The notes below the pieces were generated by a model that ran no database searches, was not told where the DNA came from, and saw only the letters and a list, made by a program, of their open reading frames with translations. Positions 25,700 to 33,790 of a DNA stretch of 64,000 nucleotides are shown here, one piece after another. The stretch's first letter is position 1, and each line of letters begins with the position of its first letter. This DNA is from Propioniciclava flava (GTDB taxonomy: Bacteria; Actinomycetota; Actinomycetes; Propionibacteriales; Propionibacteriaceae): NCBI RefSeq assembly GCF_004126535.1, contig NZ_PPCV01000009.1, positions 1 to 64,000 on the forward strand, given 5' to 3'. A program made the position numbers and the translations under genes.

Positions 25700-26488
25700 C
25701 TAACTGTTCGGGGTGTCGGCGTCCTCGTCCTTGCCGGATTCCAGTGCGGCTTGGGCGCGCTTGGCGGCCGCTTTGAGGGCCACGGAGCGGTGGAAGTCCT
25801 CTTGGGTGGGCATGCCATACGCGCGGGCGGTCGAGTCGTGAAGCTCGACGACGTAGTTGTAGAGCCGATCCTTGAAGTGCGGGACCGTTTCGCCAGGAAG
25901 GGCGCGCTGGGGGACGCCGAACACGATGTGGACGGGCGGCCGACCGGGGACCGGCAGGTTCTGGCCGTACGGCATAGCGGCGTAGGCGCCCACCAGTGCC
26001 ATCGGCAGGATCGGGACGCTGTGCTGGATGCCGAGGGCGGCCACCCCCGATTTGAAGGGGGCCATCGCGCCGGTGCGGGAGCGGGTGCCTTCGGGGAAGA
26101 TCAGCAACGGCACCCCCTCGTCGAGCAGGCGTCCTGACAAGCCCGCATGCCCCCGCATGCCACCGCGATCAACCGGGTAGGCGTTGAAGAACAGCCGCGT
26201 ACCGAGCGATTTGGTTTTCTGCTTGAAGAAGTAGTCGGCGGCGGCGCCCGCTGCCAGATTCTTCGACAGCCGACGCGGCAACGCCCCGTAGATCACGGTG
26301 CTGTCCACATGGCTGGAGTGGTTGGCGATCGCGATGAACGGCGCGTTCAAGCCATCGAGGCGTCGCAGCCCGTGAACGTGAACCGAGAGGGCCGACCACA
26401 CGTACGGCTTCATGACAAGCTGCTGCGCGACGAAGCGCGCAATGGCGCCTGGCCTGTTGGAGTACTTGCCCAGGTCGTCCTTGCTCAC
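25700..26488 (-). CDS. 1-acylglycerol-3-phosphate acyltransferase-like (PlsC family)
   Basis: A 262-residue membrane-associated acyltransferase. The HX4D catalytic motif is in IANHSSHVDS, the phosphate-binding block is FPEGTRSRTGAMAPFKSGVA, and VPILPMALVGAYAAMP corresponds to the later PlsC block. It would acylate lysophosphatidate or a related lipid on the inner membrane face. The C-terminal tail is charged and rich in Ala and Lys. The product is likely involved in phospholipid or glycolipid assembly. The SDR gene lies 88 nt downstream-of-start on the same strand, reading toward it. Confidence 0.87.
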   Translation of the reverse strand: MSKDDLGKYSNRPGAIARFVAQQLVMKPYVWSALSVHVHGLRRLDGLNAPFIAIANHSSHVDSTVIYGALPRRLSKNLAAGAAADYFFKQKTKSLGTRLFFNAYPVDRGGMRGHAGLSGRLLDEGVPLLIFPEGTRSRTGAMAPFKSGVAALGIQHSVPILPMALVGAYAAMPYGQNLPVPGRPPVHIVFGVPQRALPGETVPHFKDRLYNYVVELHDSTARAYGMPTQEDFHRSVALKAAAKRAQAALESGKDEDADTPNS

Positions 26489-26576
26489 CGAGGGATCACC
26501 TTGTTCCGCACCCTCCCATTCTGCACCACGTGCCTAGCCCCGCTCCTCCTGGACGACAGGGCGGCTACGGAGCGCG

Positions 26577-27362
26577 CTACTGCACCTTGGACGCGGCCAA
26601 CCGACGGCTGATGGCTTGCACGGCGCTGGCGGGTAGGTGTTGCAGGAGGAACGCGGCGATCTTCCAACGCTTGGTCGGGATCGAGAGGACTTTGCCCTTG
26701 TCGGCGTCGATGAGGGCTTCCCGGACGCAGCGCTGAGGGCTGACCCATGCCCAGGTGGGGATGGACCGGGCCTGGCCTGCCAGCCCGGCGCGCTGGTGGA
26801 ACTCGGTGGTGACCCAACCGGGGCACAGCGCGGTGGCGGTCACCCCCGTTCCCGCCAAGTCCACCGAGAGACCTTCGGACCAGACCTTGGCGAACGCCTT
26901 GATCGCCGAGTAGGCGCCTTGGGTGACCCAGGACGCCAGGGAGGCCACCGTGATGATCTGTCCGTGACCGCGCGGAATCATGGTGTGGGCTGCGGCGGCG
27001 CCCAGCACGAGAGGGGCTAGCGCCATGACGTCGATGGCCCGTTCGAGGTCGCTGGTGTCCTCGTCGGTGAGAATCGTGGTGAACCCGAATCCGGCGTTGT
27101 TGATGAGAATGTCGATGGGATCGACAGGGGAGCGGAGCCGATCGGCGACGCGCTCGACATCATCACGCAGCGCCAGGTCGGCGGGAAGGGTGGTACATGA
27201 CACCCCGTAGCGGGAGGCCAGTTCGTGGGCCTGCTTGTCGAGCCGATCGGTATTGCGTGCCACCAGCACGAGATCATGGCCGCGCTCGGCGAGTTGTCGG
27301 GCGAACTCGGCACCGATTCCCGACGTTGCTCCGGTCACGAGTGCGGTTGAGTTTGCGTTCAT
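26577..27362 (-). CDS. Short-chain dehydrogenase/reductase
   Basis: A 261-residue classical SDR: TGATSGIG (10-17) for cofactor binding, LINNAGFGF, the Tyr-x3-Lys dyad in GAYSAIKAFAKV, and the CPGWVTTEF segment after it. Arginine after the second strand (LVARNTDRL) suggests NADP(H). Ending in a hydrophobic/basic tail without membrane anchor, it resembles broad-substrate ketone or fatty-acyl reductases of the YqjQ type. I preferred ATG 27362 (MNANSTALVTG) over an in-frame ATG at 27395, since the core begins right after it. It is upstream of plsC on the same strand, so a lipid role is possible. Confidence 0.85.
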   Translation of the reverse strand: MNANSTALVTGATSGIGAEFARQLAERGHDLVLVARNTDRLDKQAHELASRYGVSCTTLPADLALRDDVERVADRLRSPVDPIDILINNAGFGFTTILTDEDTSDLERAIDVMALAPLVLGAAAAHTMIPRGHGQIITVASLASWVTQGAYSAIKAFAKVWSEGLSVDLAGTGVTATALCPGWVTTEFHQRAGLAGQARSIPTWAWVSPQRCVREALIDADKGKVLSIPTKRWKIAAFLLQHLPASAVQAISRRLAASKVQ

Positions 27363-27432
27363 TGATCCACGGTAACTCGCGTTTCCGCTGGGCATAAGGG
27401 GCGATGAGCCGTTCGGGAGGGCGTGGTGGATG

Positions 27433-27472
27433 ACGCAGGGCCCCGGAGGTCACTACCCCCAGGGCCCTGCGT
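27433..27472 (-). terminator. Terminator hairpin downstream of ackA
   Basis: ACGCAGGGCCC and GGGCCCTGCGT form a perfect 11-bp stem with an 18-nt loop, 26 nt beyond the ackA stop on the minus strand. No run of U follows. It separates ackA from the SDR gene on the same strand. Confidence 0.7.
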
Positions 27473-27497
27473 TGGCGCGTTCTTCCATGCGGAAGGA

Positions 27498-28682
27498 TCA
27501 GGCGATGACGGCCTTCACTTCGTGGGCCATCTGCAGTTCTTCGTTGGTGGGGATCACCAGGACGGCCACCGAGGAGTCCTTGCCGGAGATGGCGCGCGGC
27601 TCCTTGGAACGGACCGTGTTGTTGACGGTGTCCAGCGTGATACCCAGGACGGCCAGGCGCTCCACCACGTCGCGGCGCACCGCGGCGGAGTTTTCGCCGA
27701 CGCCCGCGGTGAAGGTCAGCGCGTCGATGCCGCCCAGCAGCACGTAGTAGCGCCCGATGTACCCGACGATGCGGCGAATATAGACGTCCCAGGCGAGTTG
27801 GGCGCGCGCATCGCCCTCCTCCTTGGCCGTCTCCACGTCACGCATGTCGGAAGCTCCCGCGAGCCCGAGCATGCCGGAGGCCTTGTTCAGCAGGGTGTCG
27901 ATCGCGTCAGTGCTCATGCCAGCCTCGCGGTGCAGGTAGGCGATCATGCCCGGGTCGAGATCACCCGAGCGCGTGCCCATGACGAGGCCCTCCAGCGGGG
28001 TGAGGCCCATGGACGTGTCGACCGCCACACCGTTCTTGATGGCGGAGATGGATGCGCCGTTGCCCAGGTGGCACACGATCTGCGTGGTCTGGTCGTAGGG
28101 CTTGCCCAGGAACTCGGCGGCCTGGTGGGAGACGTAGTCGTGGCTCGTGCCGTGGAAGCCGTAGCGGCGGATCGAGTACTCGCGAGCCAGGTCGGTGGAG
28201 ATGGCGTAGGTGTAGGACTCCGGCGGCAGCGTCGAGAAGAACGCAGTGTCGAAGACGGCGACGTGCGGCACGTTCGGCAGGGCCTTCTGAGCGCCGCGGA
28301 TGCCCGCGATCCCGGCCGGGTTGTGCAGGGGGGCGAGCGGGGACAGCGCCTCCAGCGTGGCCACCACGTCCTCGTCGATCAGCGTGGTGGAGGTGAGCTT
28401 GTCGCCGCCGTGGACGGTGCGGTGCCCGACAGCCTTCACGTCGTCGAGGCTGGGGCCGTGATCGGCGAACATTTGCACCATCGACGCGAGCGCGACGGTG
28501 TGGTTGGTGTACTCCTCGTTGGCGACGAACTCTTCGCCGTTCACCTTGTGCGTCAGGACGCCGACCTCTTGGCCGATGCGCTCGATCAGACCGGACGCCA
28601 TCACCTCGTCGGTGTCGGCGTCGATCATCTGGTACTTGATGGAGCTCGAGCCAGCGTTCAGCAGCAGGATCGGCGTTGCCAT
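27498..28682 (-). CDS. ackA: Acetate kinase
   Basis: A 394-residue ASKHA-fold kinase converting acetyl phosphate and ADP to acetate and ATP. Signatures are LLNAGSSSIKY at the N-terminus (Asn/Ser for phosphate and Mg), VGHRTVHGG, YGFHGTSHDYV and VCHLGNGASISAI. Length matches the family exactly. It lies downstream of pta on the same strand, 118 nt away, with a strong hairpin between them. The pair gives substrate-level ATP from acetyl-CoA, the acetate branch of a fermentative or microaerophilic metabolism such as that of propionibacteria. Confidence 0.97.
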   Translation of the reverse strand: MATPILLLNAGSSSIKYQMIDADTDEVMASGLIERIGQEVGVLTHKVNGEEFVANEEYTNHTVALASMVQMFADHGPSLDDVKAVGHRTVHGGDKLTSTTLIDEDVVATLEALSPLAPLHNPAGIAGIRGAQKALPNVPHVAVFDTAFFSTLPPESYTYAISTDLAREYSIRRYGFHGTSHDYVSHQAAEFLGKPYDQTTQIVCHLGNGASISAIKNGVAVDTSMGLTPLEGLVMGTRSGDLDPGMIAYLHREAGMSTDAIDTLLNKASGMLGLAGASDMRDVETAKEEGDARAQLAWDVYIRRIVGYIGRYYVLLGGIDALTFTAGVGENSAAVRRDVVERLAVLGITLDTVNNTVRSKEPRAISGKDSSVAVLVIPTNEELQMAHEVKAVIA

Positions 28683-28768
28683 GGTTCTCCTTCTCGGACG
28701 CGGCGCGCGCCCGTCGTTCCCGGGAATCCCCGGCTGGATGGGGTGCTGTCACCGTGCGGCGACAGCGA

Positions 28769-28796
28769 AAGGCCGGACGCCTGAGCGTCCGGCCTT
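28769..28796 (-). terminator. Strong hairpin between pta and ackA
   Basis: AAGGCCGGACGC and GCGTCCGGCCTT form a perfect 12-bp stem closed by a 4-nt loop, starting five bases past the pta stop. On the minus strand it is followed by TCGC. It may terminate most pta transcripts, or stabilise the pta end after processing, making ackA expression partly independent. Confidence 0.75.
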
Positions 28797-28800
28797 CAGA

Positions 28801-30864
28801 TCAGCTGTGCTGAGCTTGGATCGCGGTGATCGCGATGGTGTTGACGATGTCGTCCACCAGCGCCCCGCGAGACAGGTCGTTGACCGGCTTGTTGAGACCC
28901 TGCAGGACGGGGCCGACGGCCAAGGCTCCCGCCGACCGCTGCACCGCCTTGTAGGTGTTGTTGCCCGTGTTGAGGTCGGGGAAGATGAACACGGTCGCGC
29001 GTCCGGCGACCTCGGAGCCCGGCATCTTCTTCGAGCCGACCGTCGGGTCGACGGCCGCGTCGAACTGGATCGGGCCCTCCACCTTCAGCTCGGGGGCGCG
29101 CTGCTTGACGATTTCGGTGGCCTCGCGGACCTTGTCGACGTCAGCGCCCTTACCGGAGGTGCCCGTGGAGTAGGACAGCATCGCCACACGCGGCTCGATG
29201 CCGAACGCGACAGCCGTCGCGGCGGAGCTGATCGCAATGTCGGCGAGCTGCTCGGCGGACGGATCAGGGTTGACGGCGCAGTCGGCGTACACGTCGACCC
29301 GGTCGGCCATGCACATCAGGAACGAGCCGCTGACCACGGAGACGCCCGGCTTGGTCTTCACGAACTCCAAGCTCGGGATGATCGTGTTGGCCGTCGTGTT
29401 GACCGCACCGGACACCATGCCGTCGGCCAGGCCCAGGTGGACCATCATCGTGCCGAAGTAGCTGGGGTCGGTCATCTTGGCGCGGGCCTGCTCCAGCGTG
29501 ACGCCCTTCTTGGCGCGCAGCGTGGCGTACTCGGCGGCGAAGCGTTCGACGAGGTCGGGATCCTCCATGGAGACGATCTCGGCGCCCTCCAGGGACAGCC
29601 CCAGGGCGAGCGCCCGACTCTTCACCTCCGTCTGGTCGCCCAGCAGGATGATCTCGGCGGTCCCCCGACGCAGGACGGCTGATGCGGCTTCCAGGATGCG
29701 GTCGTCGCCGGATTCAGGGAGCACGATGCGACGCTTGTTTTGGCGTGCCATCTCGCTGAGCTGGTACTCGAACATGAGCGGCGTCCGGATCCCGGCGCGG
29801 TCGACCCGCATGGCGGCCAGCAGCGCGTCGGCGTCCACGTTCTCGGAGAACAACCGACGACCGAGTTCGGTCTTGCGGTCGGAGCTCGTCATCGTGCCTT
29901 CCAGGCCGAAGAGCTTCTCTGCTGTGGTGAACGTGCCCAGGTCGGTGACGAAGATCGGCAGATCCTGGGGGATGTTCGCGATGAGCTTCCTCATCGACTC
30001 GGGGACCTCGTAGCCGCCGGTCAGCACCAATGCGGCCAGGGGCGGGAACGCGCCGGAACGCTGCGCCAAGATGATCCCGGGGATCAGCTCAGTGCGGTCC
30101 CCGGGGGCAATGACCGTCGACTCCGGTTCGAGGCGGCCCAGCACGTTCGGAAGGGTCATGGCGGCCACCAGGATGCTTTGGCTTTCCTGGCTGAGAGCGT
30201 CGGTGCGACCGGCGATCTGGCGGGCGCCGATCGCTTGCACCTGAGCGCCCAGGGTCGGTGCGGCGAGCACTCGATTGGCCGGCAACGTGCCGACGACCAC
30301 GTCGGGGAATGCGGTCGTGATCGCGTGGACGTACGGCCCCTGGTCGCCTTCGGGGGTGCGCGTCGGAATGATGGCGATCGTGGACGCATGCTGCTTGCTG
30401 AGCGCGTCGACGGTGCTGCGCGCCAGTTGAGCGGTCTCCTCGGGGGTCCGGTTGCGGGCGGACACCGCGAGCGCGACAGGCGCGTTGAGGTTGGCGGCGA
30501 TGCGCGCATTGAACTGCAACTCTTGCGCGCCGAGGTGGTCGGTGTAGTCCGAACCGAGGATGACGACGGCGTCGTAGCGTTCGGCGACGCTGTTGTAGCG
30601 CTCCACGATGGTGGAGAGCGCAGCCTCAGCGTCGGCCCGCACGTCGTCATACGTCACGCCGTAGGCCTCGTCGTACTCTTCGTGCATGACGGGTTGATGG
30701 ACGAGGGTGGACAGGATCTGGTCGGGGGTATCACCGGCCTTGATGAGTGGCCGGAAAACCCCGACCGACTCCACTTCGCGCGTGAGCGCGTCGACGATGC
30801 CAAGAGCGACCACTGACTTCCCTGTCAGTCCCTCCGGCGCGAGTACATAGATGCTCCGAGTCAC
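28801..30864 (-). CDS. pta: Phosphate acetyltransferase, long form
   Basis: A 687-residue enzyme converting acetyl-CoA and phosphate to acetyl phosphate and CoA. It is the three-domain long form: a BioD-like P-loop N-terminus (YVLAPEGLTGKSVVALG), a DRTGG regulatory domain in the middle, and the catalytic PTA_PTB domain from about 360 (RRIVLPESGDDRILEAA, LADGMVSGAVNTTANTI, SGSFLMCM, MLSYSTGTSGKG). The N-terminal domains sense NADH, pyruvate or ATP in enterobacterial homologues; whether this holds here is unknown. The start is followed upstream by a 376-bp region with a gene relic and possible operators. Confidence 0.95.
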   Translation of the reverse strand: MTRSIYVLAPEGLTGKSVVALGIVDALTREVESVGVFRPLIKAGDTPDQILSTLVHQPVMHEEYDEAYGVTYDDVRADAEAALSTIVERYNSVAERYDAVVILGSDYTDHLGAQELQFNARIAANLNAPVALAVSARNRTPEETAQLARSTVDALSKQHASTIAIIPTRTPEGDQGPYVHAITTAFPDVVVGTLPANRVLAAPTLGAQVQAIGARQIAGRTDALSQESQSILVAAMTLPNVLGRLEPESTVIAPGDRTELIPGIILAQRSGAFPPLAALVLTGGYEVPESMRKLIANIPQDLPIFVTDLGTFTTAEKLFGLEGTMTSSDRKTELGRRLFSENVDADALLAAMRVDRAGIRTPLMFEYQLSEMARQNKRRIVLPESGDDRILEAASAVLRRGTAEIILLGDQTEVKSRALALGLSLEGAEIVSMEDPDLVERFAAEYATLRAKKGVTLEQARAKMTDPSYFGTMMVHLGLADGMVSGAVNTTANTIIPSLEFVKTKPGVSVVSGSFLMCMADRVDVYADCAVNPDPSAEQLADIAISSAATAVAFGIEPRVAMLSYSTGTSGKGADVDKVREATEIVKQRAPELKVEGPIQFDAAVDPTVGSKKMPGSEVAGRATVFIFPDLNTGNNTYKAVQRSAGALAVGPVLQGLNKPVNDLSRGALVDDIVNTIAITAIQAQHS

Positions 30865-30873
30865 CCTGTCAGG

Positions 30874-31188
30874 CTAGCGGTCCCCAGCCCCTTGTGCGGT
30901 CGGATTGCACCCCAGTTCACGAAATGGCCTGACCAATCGGGCGGGTTCTGCGGGGTTTCTCATCGCGGACGCTACGGAAGGGCGAGGGATGCGTCGCTGG
31001 GTCCGCCCAGCAAGGCGCTGAAGGAGTCCCCGCGAGACGGTGGCTGGACGTCGGGTCTGCGCGTCATCGACGCTCACGATCACCTCGGCGGCGTCCGGTG
31101 CCCAACCGAGGTGGACGCCGTGGGAGCGAAGCGCCTTTTGGGCGCGCTCCAGAAGCTCCTAGTCGCCCGCGGTGTTCACGAATGTCAT
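30874..31188 (-). pseudogene. Short gene broken by an amber stop, unknown family
   Basis: Between pta and nfo, minus-strand translation from ATG 31188 gives MTFVNTAGD, a TAG (31159-31161), then ELLERAQKALRSHGVHLGWA, PDAAEVIVSVDDAQTRRPAT and onward to a TAG at 30874. Ignoring the amber codon, it is a 104-residue protein of plausible composition; I do not recognise the family. It might be a decayed small regulator or antitoxin, since four GTGTTCA-type half-sites surround its start. Alternatively translation could begin after the amber codon, though no good start with a ribosome site is seen. Confidence 0.4.
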
Positions 31189-31226
31189 GTGTTCATGTTG
31201 CGTGAACACCGAGAAAATCTGAACAC
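31172..31226. promoter_or_regulatory. Cluster of four TGTTCA half-sites, symmetrically arranged
   Basis: GTGTTCAC (31172), GTGTTCAT (31189), GTGAACAC (31202) and CTGAACAC (31219) form two direct pairs facing each other. Starts within each pair are 17 bp apart, and the inner two form TGTTCA-n7-TGAACA. Such symmetry is typical of an operator bound by a dimer or tetramer. It lies at the start of the broken small gene and about 310 bp upstream of pta. The binding protein is unknown. Confidence 0.5.
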
Positions 31227-31240
31227 GCCTCCGCTTCGCC

Positions 31241-32032
31241 TCAGAGGCGCGCGCGCAGCCAGGCGATCTGTTCGGCGTGAGAGACCTCGGTGGTCGGGGT
31301 CTCCAGGATCACCGGGGCGTCCGCCTGACGCACCACCTCGACCAGGTAGTCGGCCTCGCACTGGCCCTGTCCGAGGACGGCGTGCCGGTCGGCGCCAGAG
31401 CCGGCGGCGTCCCGAGAGTCGTTGAGGTGGACCAGATCGATGCGTCCGGTGATGCCCGTGATGGCGTCCACGAGGCCTGACGGGTCGAGGCCGCCCGCAT
31501 GCGCGTGGCAGGTGTCGAGGCAGAAGCCGACGTTCTCGAAGCCCTTCGCGTCGGAGATCGTCTCCCATAGTTGGGCGATCCGCTCCAGGCGGCGGGCCAT
31601 GGAGTTGGTGCCACCCGCGGTGTTCTCGATGAAGATCGGGACGGTCAAGTCGAGCCCCTCGATCGCCTTGCGCCAGTTGTCGAAGCCGACCTGCGGGTCG
31701 TCGCCAGCCGTGACGTGCCCGCCGTGCACGATGACGCCACGGGCGCCGACCTCAGTGGCCAACTTCACCTGACGCGCGAGGATCTGACGACTGGGGATGC
31801 GAATCCGGTTGTTCGTCGTCGCGACGTTGATGACGTACGGGGCGTGGATGAACAGGCCCACCCCAGCGGCCTCGGCGTCCGCCTTCAGCCCGGCGGCGCC
31901 CCCGGGATGGGCGACGGCGTGGCCCTTCCAGGCTTGGGGGTCGCCGATGAACGTCTGAGCGATGGGGAACCCGTCGCAGTGGGCGGCCTCGACCGGGTCG
32001 TCGACGTGGCCGCCGATCTCCAGGGCGCTCAC
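31241..32032 (-). CDS. nfo: Endonuclease IV-type AP endonuclease (deoxyribonuclease IV)
   Basis: A 263-residue TIM-barrel enzyme that cuts DNA 5' of abasic sites in base-excision repair. Zinc ligands are recognisable in IFIENTAGG (Glu), GFCLDTCHAHAGG (Asp and His), HLNDSRDAAGSGADRHAVLG (Asp and His) and VILETPT (Glu), with IHAPYVINVA and VHGGHV before them. The GTG start at 32032 overlaps the stop of the upstream ACT-domain gene by four bases (GTGA), so the two are coupled. The N-terminus is a few residues shorter than E. coli Nfo, as in other actinobacterial homologues. Confidence 0.92.
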   Translation of the reverse strand: MSALEIGGHVDDPVEAAHCDGFPIAQTFIGDPQAWKGHAVAHPGGAAGLKADAEAAGVGLFIHAPYVINVATTNNRIRIPSRQILARQVKLATEVGARGVIVHGGHVTAGDDPQVGFDNWRKAIEGLDLTVPIFIENTAGGTNSMARRLERIAQLWETISDAKGFENVGFCLDTCHAHAGGLDPSGLVDAITGITGRIDLVHLNDSRDAAGSGADRHAVLGQGQCEADYLVEVVRQADAPVILETPTTEVSHAEQIAWLRARL

Positions 32033-32412
32033 TCGCCGAGCCCCCCGAGAACGCCCAGGGCTTCCTCGACGGAGTCGAGCGGGACGAGCAGATGATCGTG
32101 GTAGTACCCGGCGAGCACGTTGCACGACAGCCCCACCCGGGCCAGAGCGTTGCTGACGGCGGCCGTGATGCCGACCGCCTGCAGCGAGGTGTGGGCCTCC
32201 AAGGTGATCCAGCCGAACACGCCCTCATAAGTGAGGTGGTATTCGTCAGCGATTGCCTGGTCCAGCACCAGCGTGGTGCCCTCGTCCTCGACAATGCGCG
32301 CGTGATAGACGATGTCGGGCGGTGTCTGGGTGGTGACGACGACGTACGCGCCCTGCCGCACATAGGGGCGCAACGCGCCGAGGATCTCATGCAGATCGGT
32401 CATTCCCGCCAT
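32029..32412 (-). CDS. ACT-domain protein, small
   Basis: A 127-residue protein with two ACT-like halves: YVVVTTQTPPDIVYHARIVE in the first, then FGWITLEAHTSLQAVGITAA with NVLAGYYHDHLLVPLDSVEE in the second. Related stand-alone proteins are thought to bind small molecules such as amino acids; none is assigned. ATG 32412 is preceded at the right distance for a leaderless transcript by TACACT as -10 (six bases between); the ATG nine bases further in (32403) is an alternative. It overlaps nfo by GTGA. The link to DNA repair is positional only. Confidence 0.75.
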   Translation of the reverse strand: MAGMTDLHEILGALRPYVRQGAYVVVTTQTPPDIVYHARIVEDEGTTLVLDQAIADEYHLTYEGVFGWITLEAHTSLQAVGITAAVSNALARVGLSCNVLAGYYHDHLLVPLDSVEEALGVLGGLGE

Positions 32413-32639
32413 GGCGTCAGTGTAGGGCGGGACGGTCTCGTCGCAGGGGTCGGGCTTCCGGAGCATCCGTGCCAGGCGGGGGCATCGAGAATCGATCATT
32501 CGAGGTAGAAACATTCAGTGGTGTTTCCTTGCGGCCTTCGGATCGTCTGCTAGGCGTGATGGACTCGGCGAGTGGGGCGAATCCCCTCGCCACCTCTGGC
32601 CAGGTTTCGATGCTGTCACACGGACGCGCAAGGGCGTCG

Positions 32640-32868
32640 GTAGGGTGGGGGCGCCAGTCAAGCTCGACGCGAGCCCAGGGAACCCGGTGCGAATCCGGGA
32701 CTGACGCGCAGCGGTGAGGGGGACGGCCAGGGCGAGCCGCGTATGCGGCCACCACTGGGGCAGATGGCGTCGGCGCGTGGGGTTTCACACCCGCACGGTG
32801 TTGAGGGCAGCGGTCCTGGGAAGGTGCGCTGGCCGGGTGATCCCGAGTCCGAAAACCTGCTGGCCCAC
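32640..32868 (+). promoter_or_regulatory. Cobalamin riboswitch upstream of cobG-cobH-cobIJ-cobM
   Basis: The core AACCCGGTGCGAATCCGGG, then ACTGACGCGCAGCGGTGAG is diagnostic of the B12 aptamer, and a B12-box-like AGTCCGAAAACCTGCTGGCC ends it at 32865. A TAGGGT -10 (32641-32646) marks the likely promoter just before the RNA. The element is long because of an extended variable arm between core and box. It is expected to repress the cob operon when adenosylcobalamin is plentiful. The 227 nt before it back to the ACT gene hold that gene's promoter and nothing else I can name. Confidence 0.92.
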
Positions 32869-32938
32869 GCGGGCGGACGCCCGCGCGGTCATCGTCGGGC
32901 CTCCGCGCACAGGCCCCCTGACCTGACAGGTGGAACCC

Positions 32939-33790
32939 ATGTCCGTCACCATCCGCGACCGCGCCGACCGCTGCCCGGGCATCCTGCGCCCGTGGCCCGC
33001 CGCCGACGGTCTCCTCGTCCGCGTCCGGCTCATCGGCGGGCACGCCACCGCCGCGCAACTCCGCGGCCTGGTTGCTGCGGCGTCCGCGTTCGGCGATGGG
33101 CGCATCCGCCCCACGACGCGCGCCAACCTGCAGTTGCGGGCGTTCCCCGGCACTGACGGCGTCCTGGACGCCGACGCGCTCGCTGCCATCGAAGCGTCCG
33201 GGCTGCTGCCCGCACCCACCCACGACCGGGTGCGCAACATCACCGTCTCCCCCCAGACCGGGATCGCGGGCGGCCGCGCCGACCTGCGCGGCGTCGCCGC
33301 GGAGTTGGACGCCCTCATCGTCGCCAGCTCCGTCCTGCCGAGCCTGCCGGGCAAGTTCGCGTTCGTCCTCGACGACGGACGCGGTGACCTGGTCGACCGG
33401 ATCTGCGATCTCGGGCTGGTCGCCCTCGACGCCGACACCGTCCAACTCCGCGTCGGTGAGCACTACGGCGCCATCGTGCCGCTCGCCGAGGCCGCCCGCG
33501 CGCTGGCCGAACTCGCCGAACGTTTCTGCAGCGCCCGCGGCACCGGCCCCACCGCCCCCTGGCACGTCTACGAGATGACCGGCGTCCTCGTCGATCCGGT
33601 GCCCGCCGACCCGCGCGTGCCCGCGGCGTCCGGCCCGCTGCCGTTCGGAGACGTCCCCGGCGGACGCCACCTCGAGGTCGGCGACGACGGCCTGGACGCC
33701 GCCGGTGTCGAGGCGCTGTTCACCGACGTCGACGAGGTCGTGTTCACGCCCTGGAAGGGCGTCTTCATCCCCGCAGGGGCGCAAGCATGA
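32939..33790 (+). CDS. cobG: CobG-like precorrin-3B synthase
   Basis: A 283-residue protein of the nitrite/sulfite reductase ferredoxin-like fold: CPGILRPWPAADGLLVRVRL, then GRIRPTTRANLQLRAFPG, PTHDRVRNITVSPQTGIAGG and PGKFAFVLDDGRGDL. CobG performs the oxygen-dependent ring-contraction step (precorrin-3A to -3B) in aerobic cobalamin synthesis. The four-cysteine iron-sulfur signature of the best-studied CobG is not visible; only three scattered Cys remain, so its chemistry deserves caution. ATG 32939 has AGGTGG five bases upstream. It is the first gene after the riboswitch and overlaps cobH. Confidence 0.82.
   Translation: MSVTIRDRADRCPGILRPWPAADGLLVRVRLIGGHATAAQLRGLVAAASAFGDGRIRPTTRANLQLRAFPGTDGVLDADALAAIEASGLLPAPTHDRVRNITVSPQTGIAGGRADLRGVAAELDALIVASSVLPSLPGKFAFVLDDGRGDLVDRICDLGLVALDADTVQLRVGEHYGAIVPLAEAARALAELAERFCSARGTGPTAPWHVYEMTGVLVDPVPADPRVPAASGPLPFGDVPGGRHLEVGDDGLDAAGVEALFTDVDEVVFTPWKGVFIPAGAQA

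Noticed and set aside
31172-31226. DnaA boxes or LexA (SOS) box
   Set aside because: TTGTCCACA-type sequences are absent, and actinobacterial LexA sites have GAAC-n4-GTTC; here the order is GTTC-n7-GAAC. Recorded instead as an operator of unknown type.
32417-33784. 455-codon minus-strand open frame across the first cobalamin riboswitch and cobG
   Set aside because: It covers a riboswitch and a supported gene on the other strand, and its sequence is low-complexity Gly/Asp/Arg.
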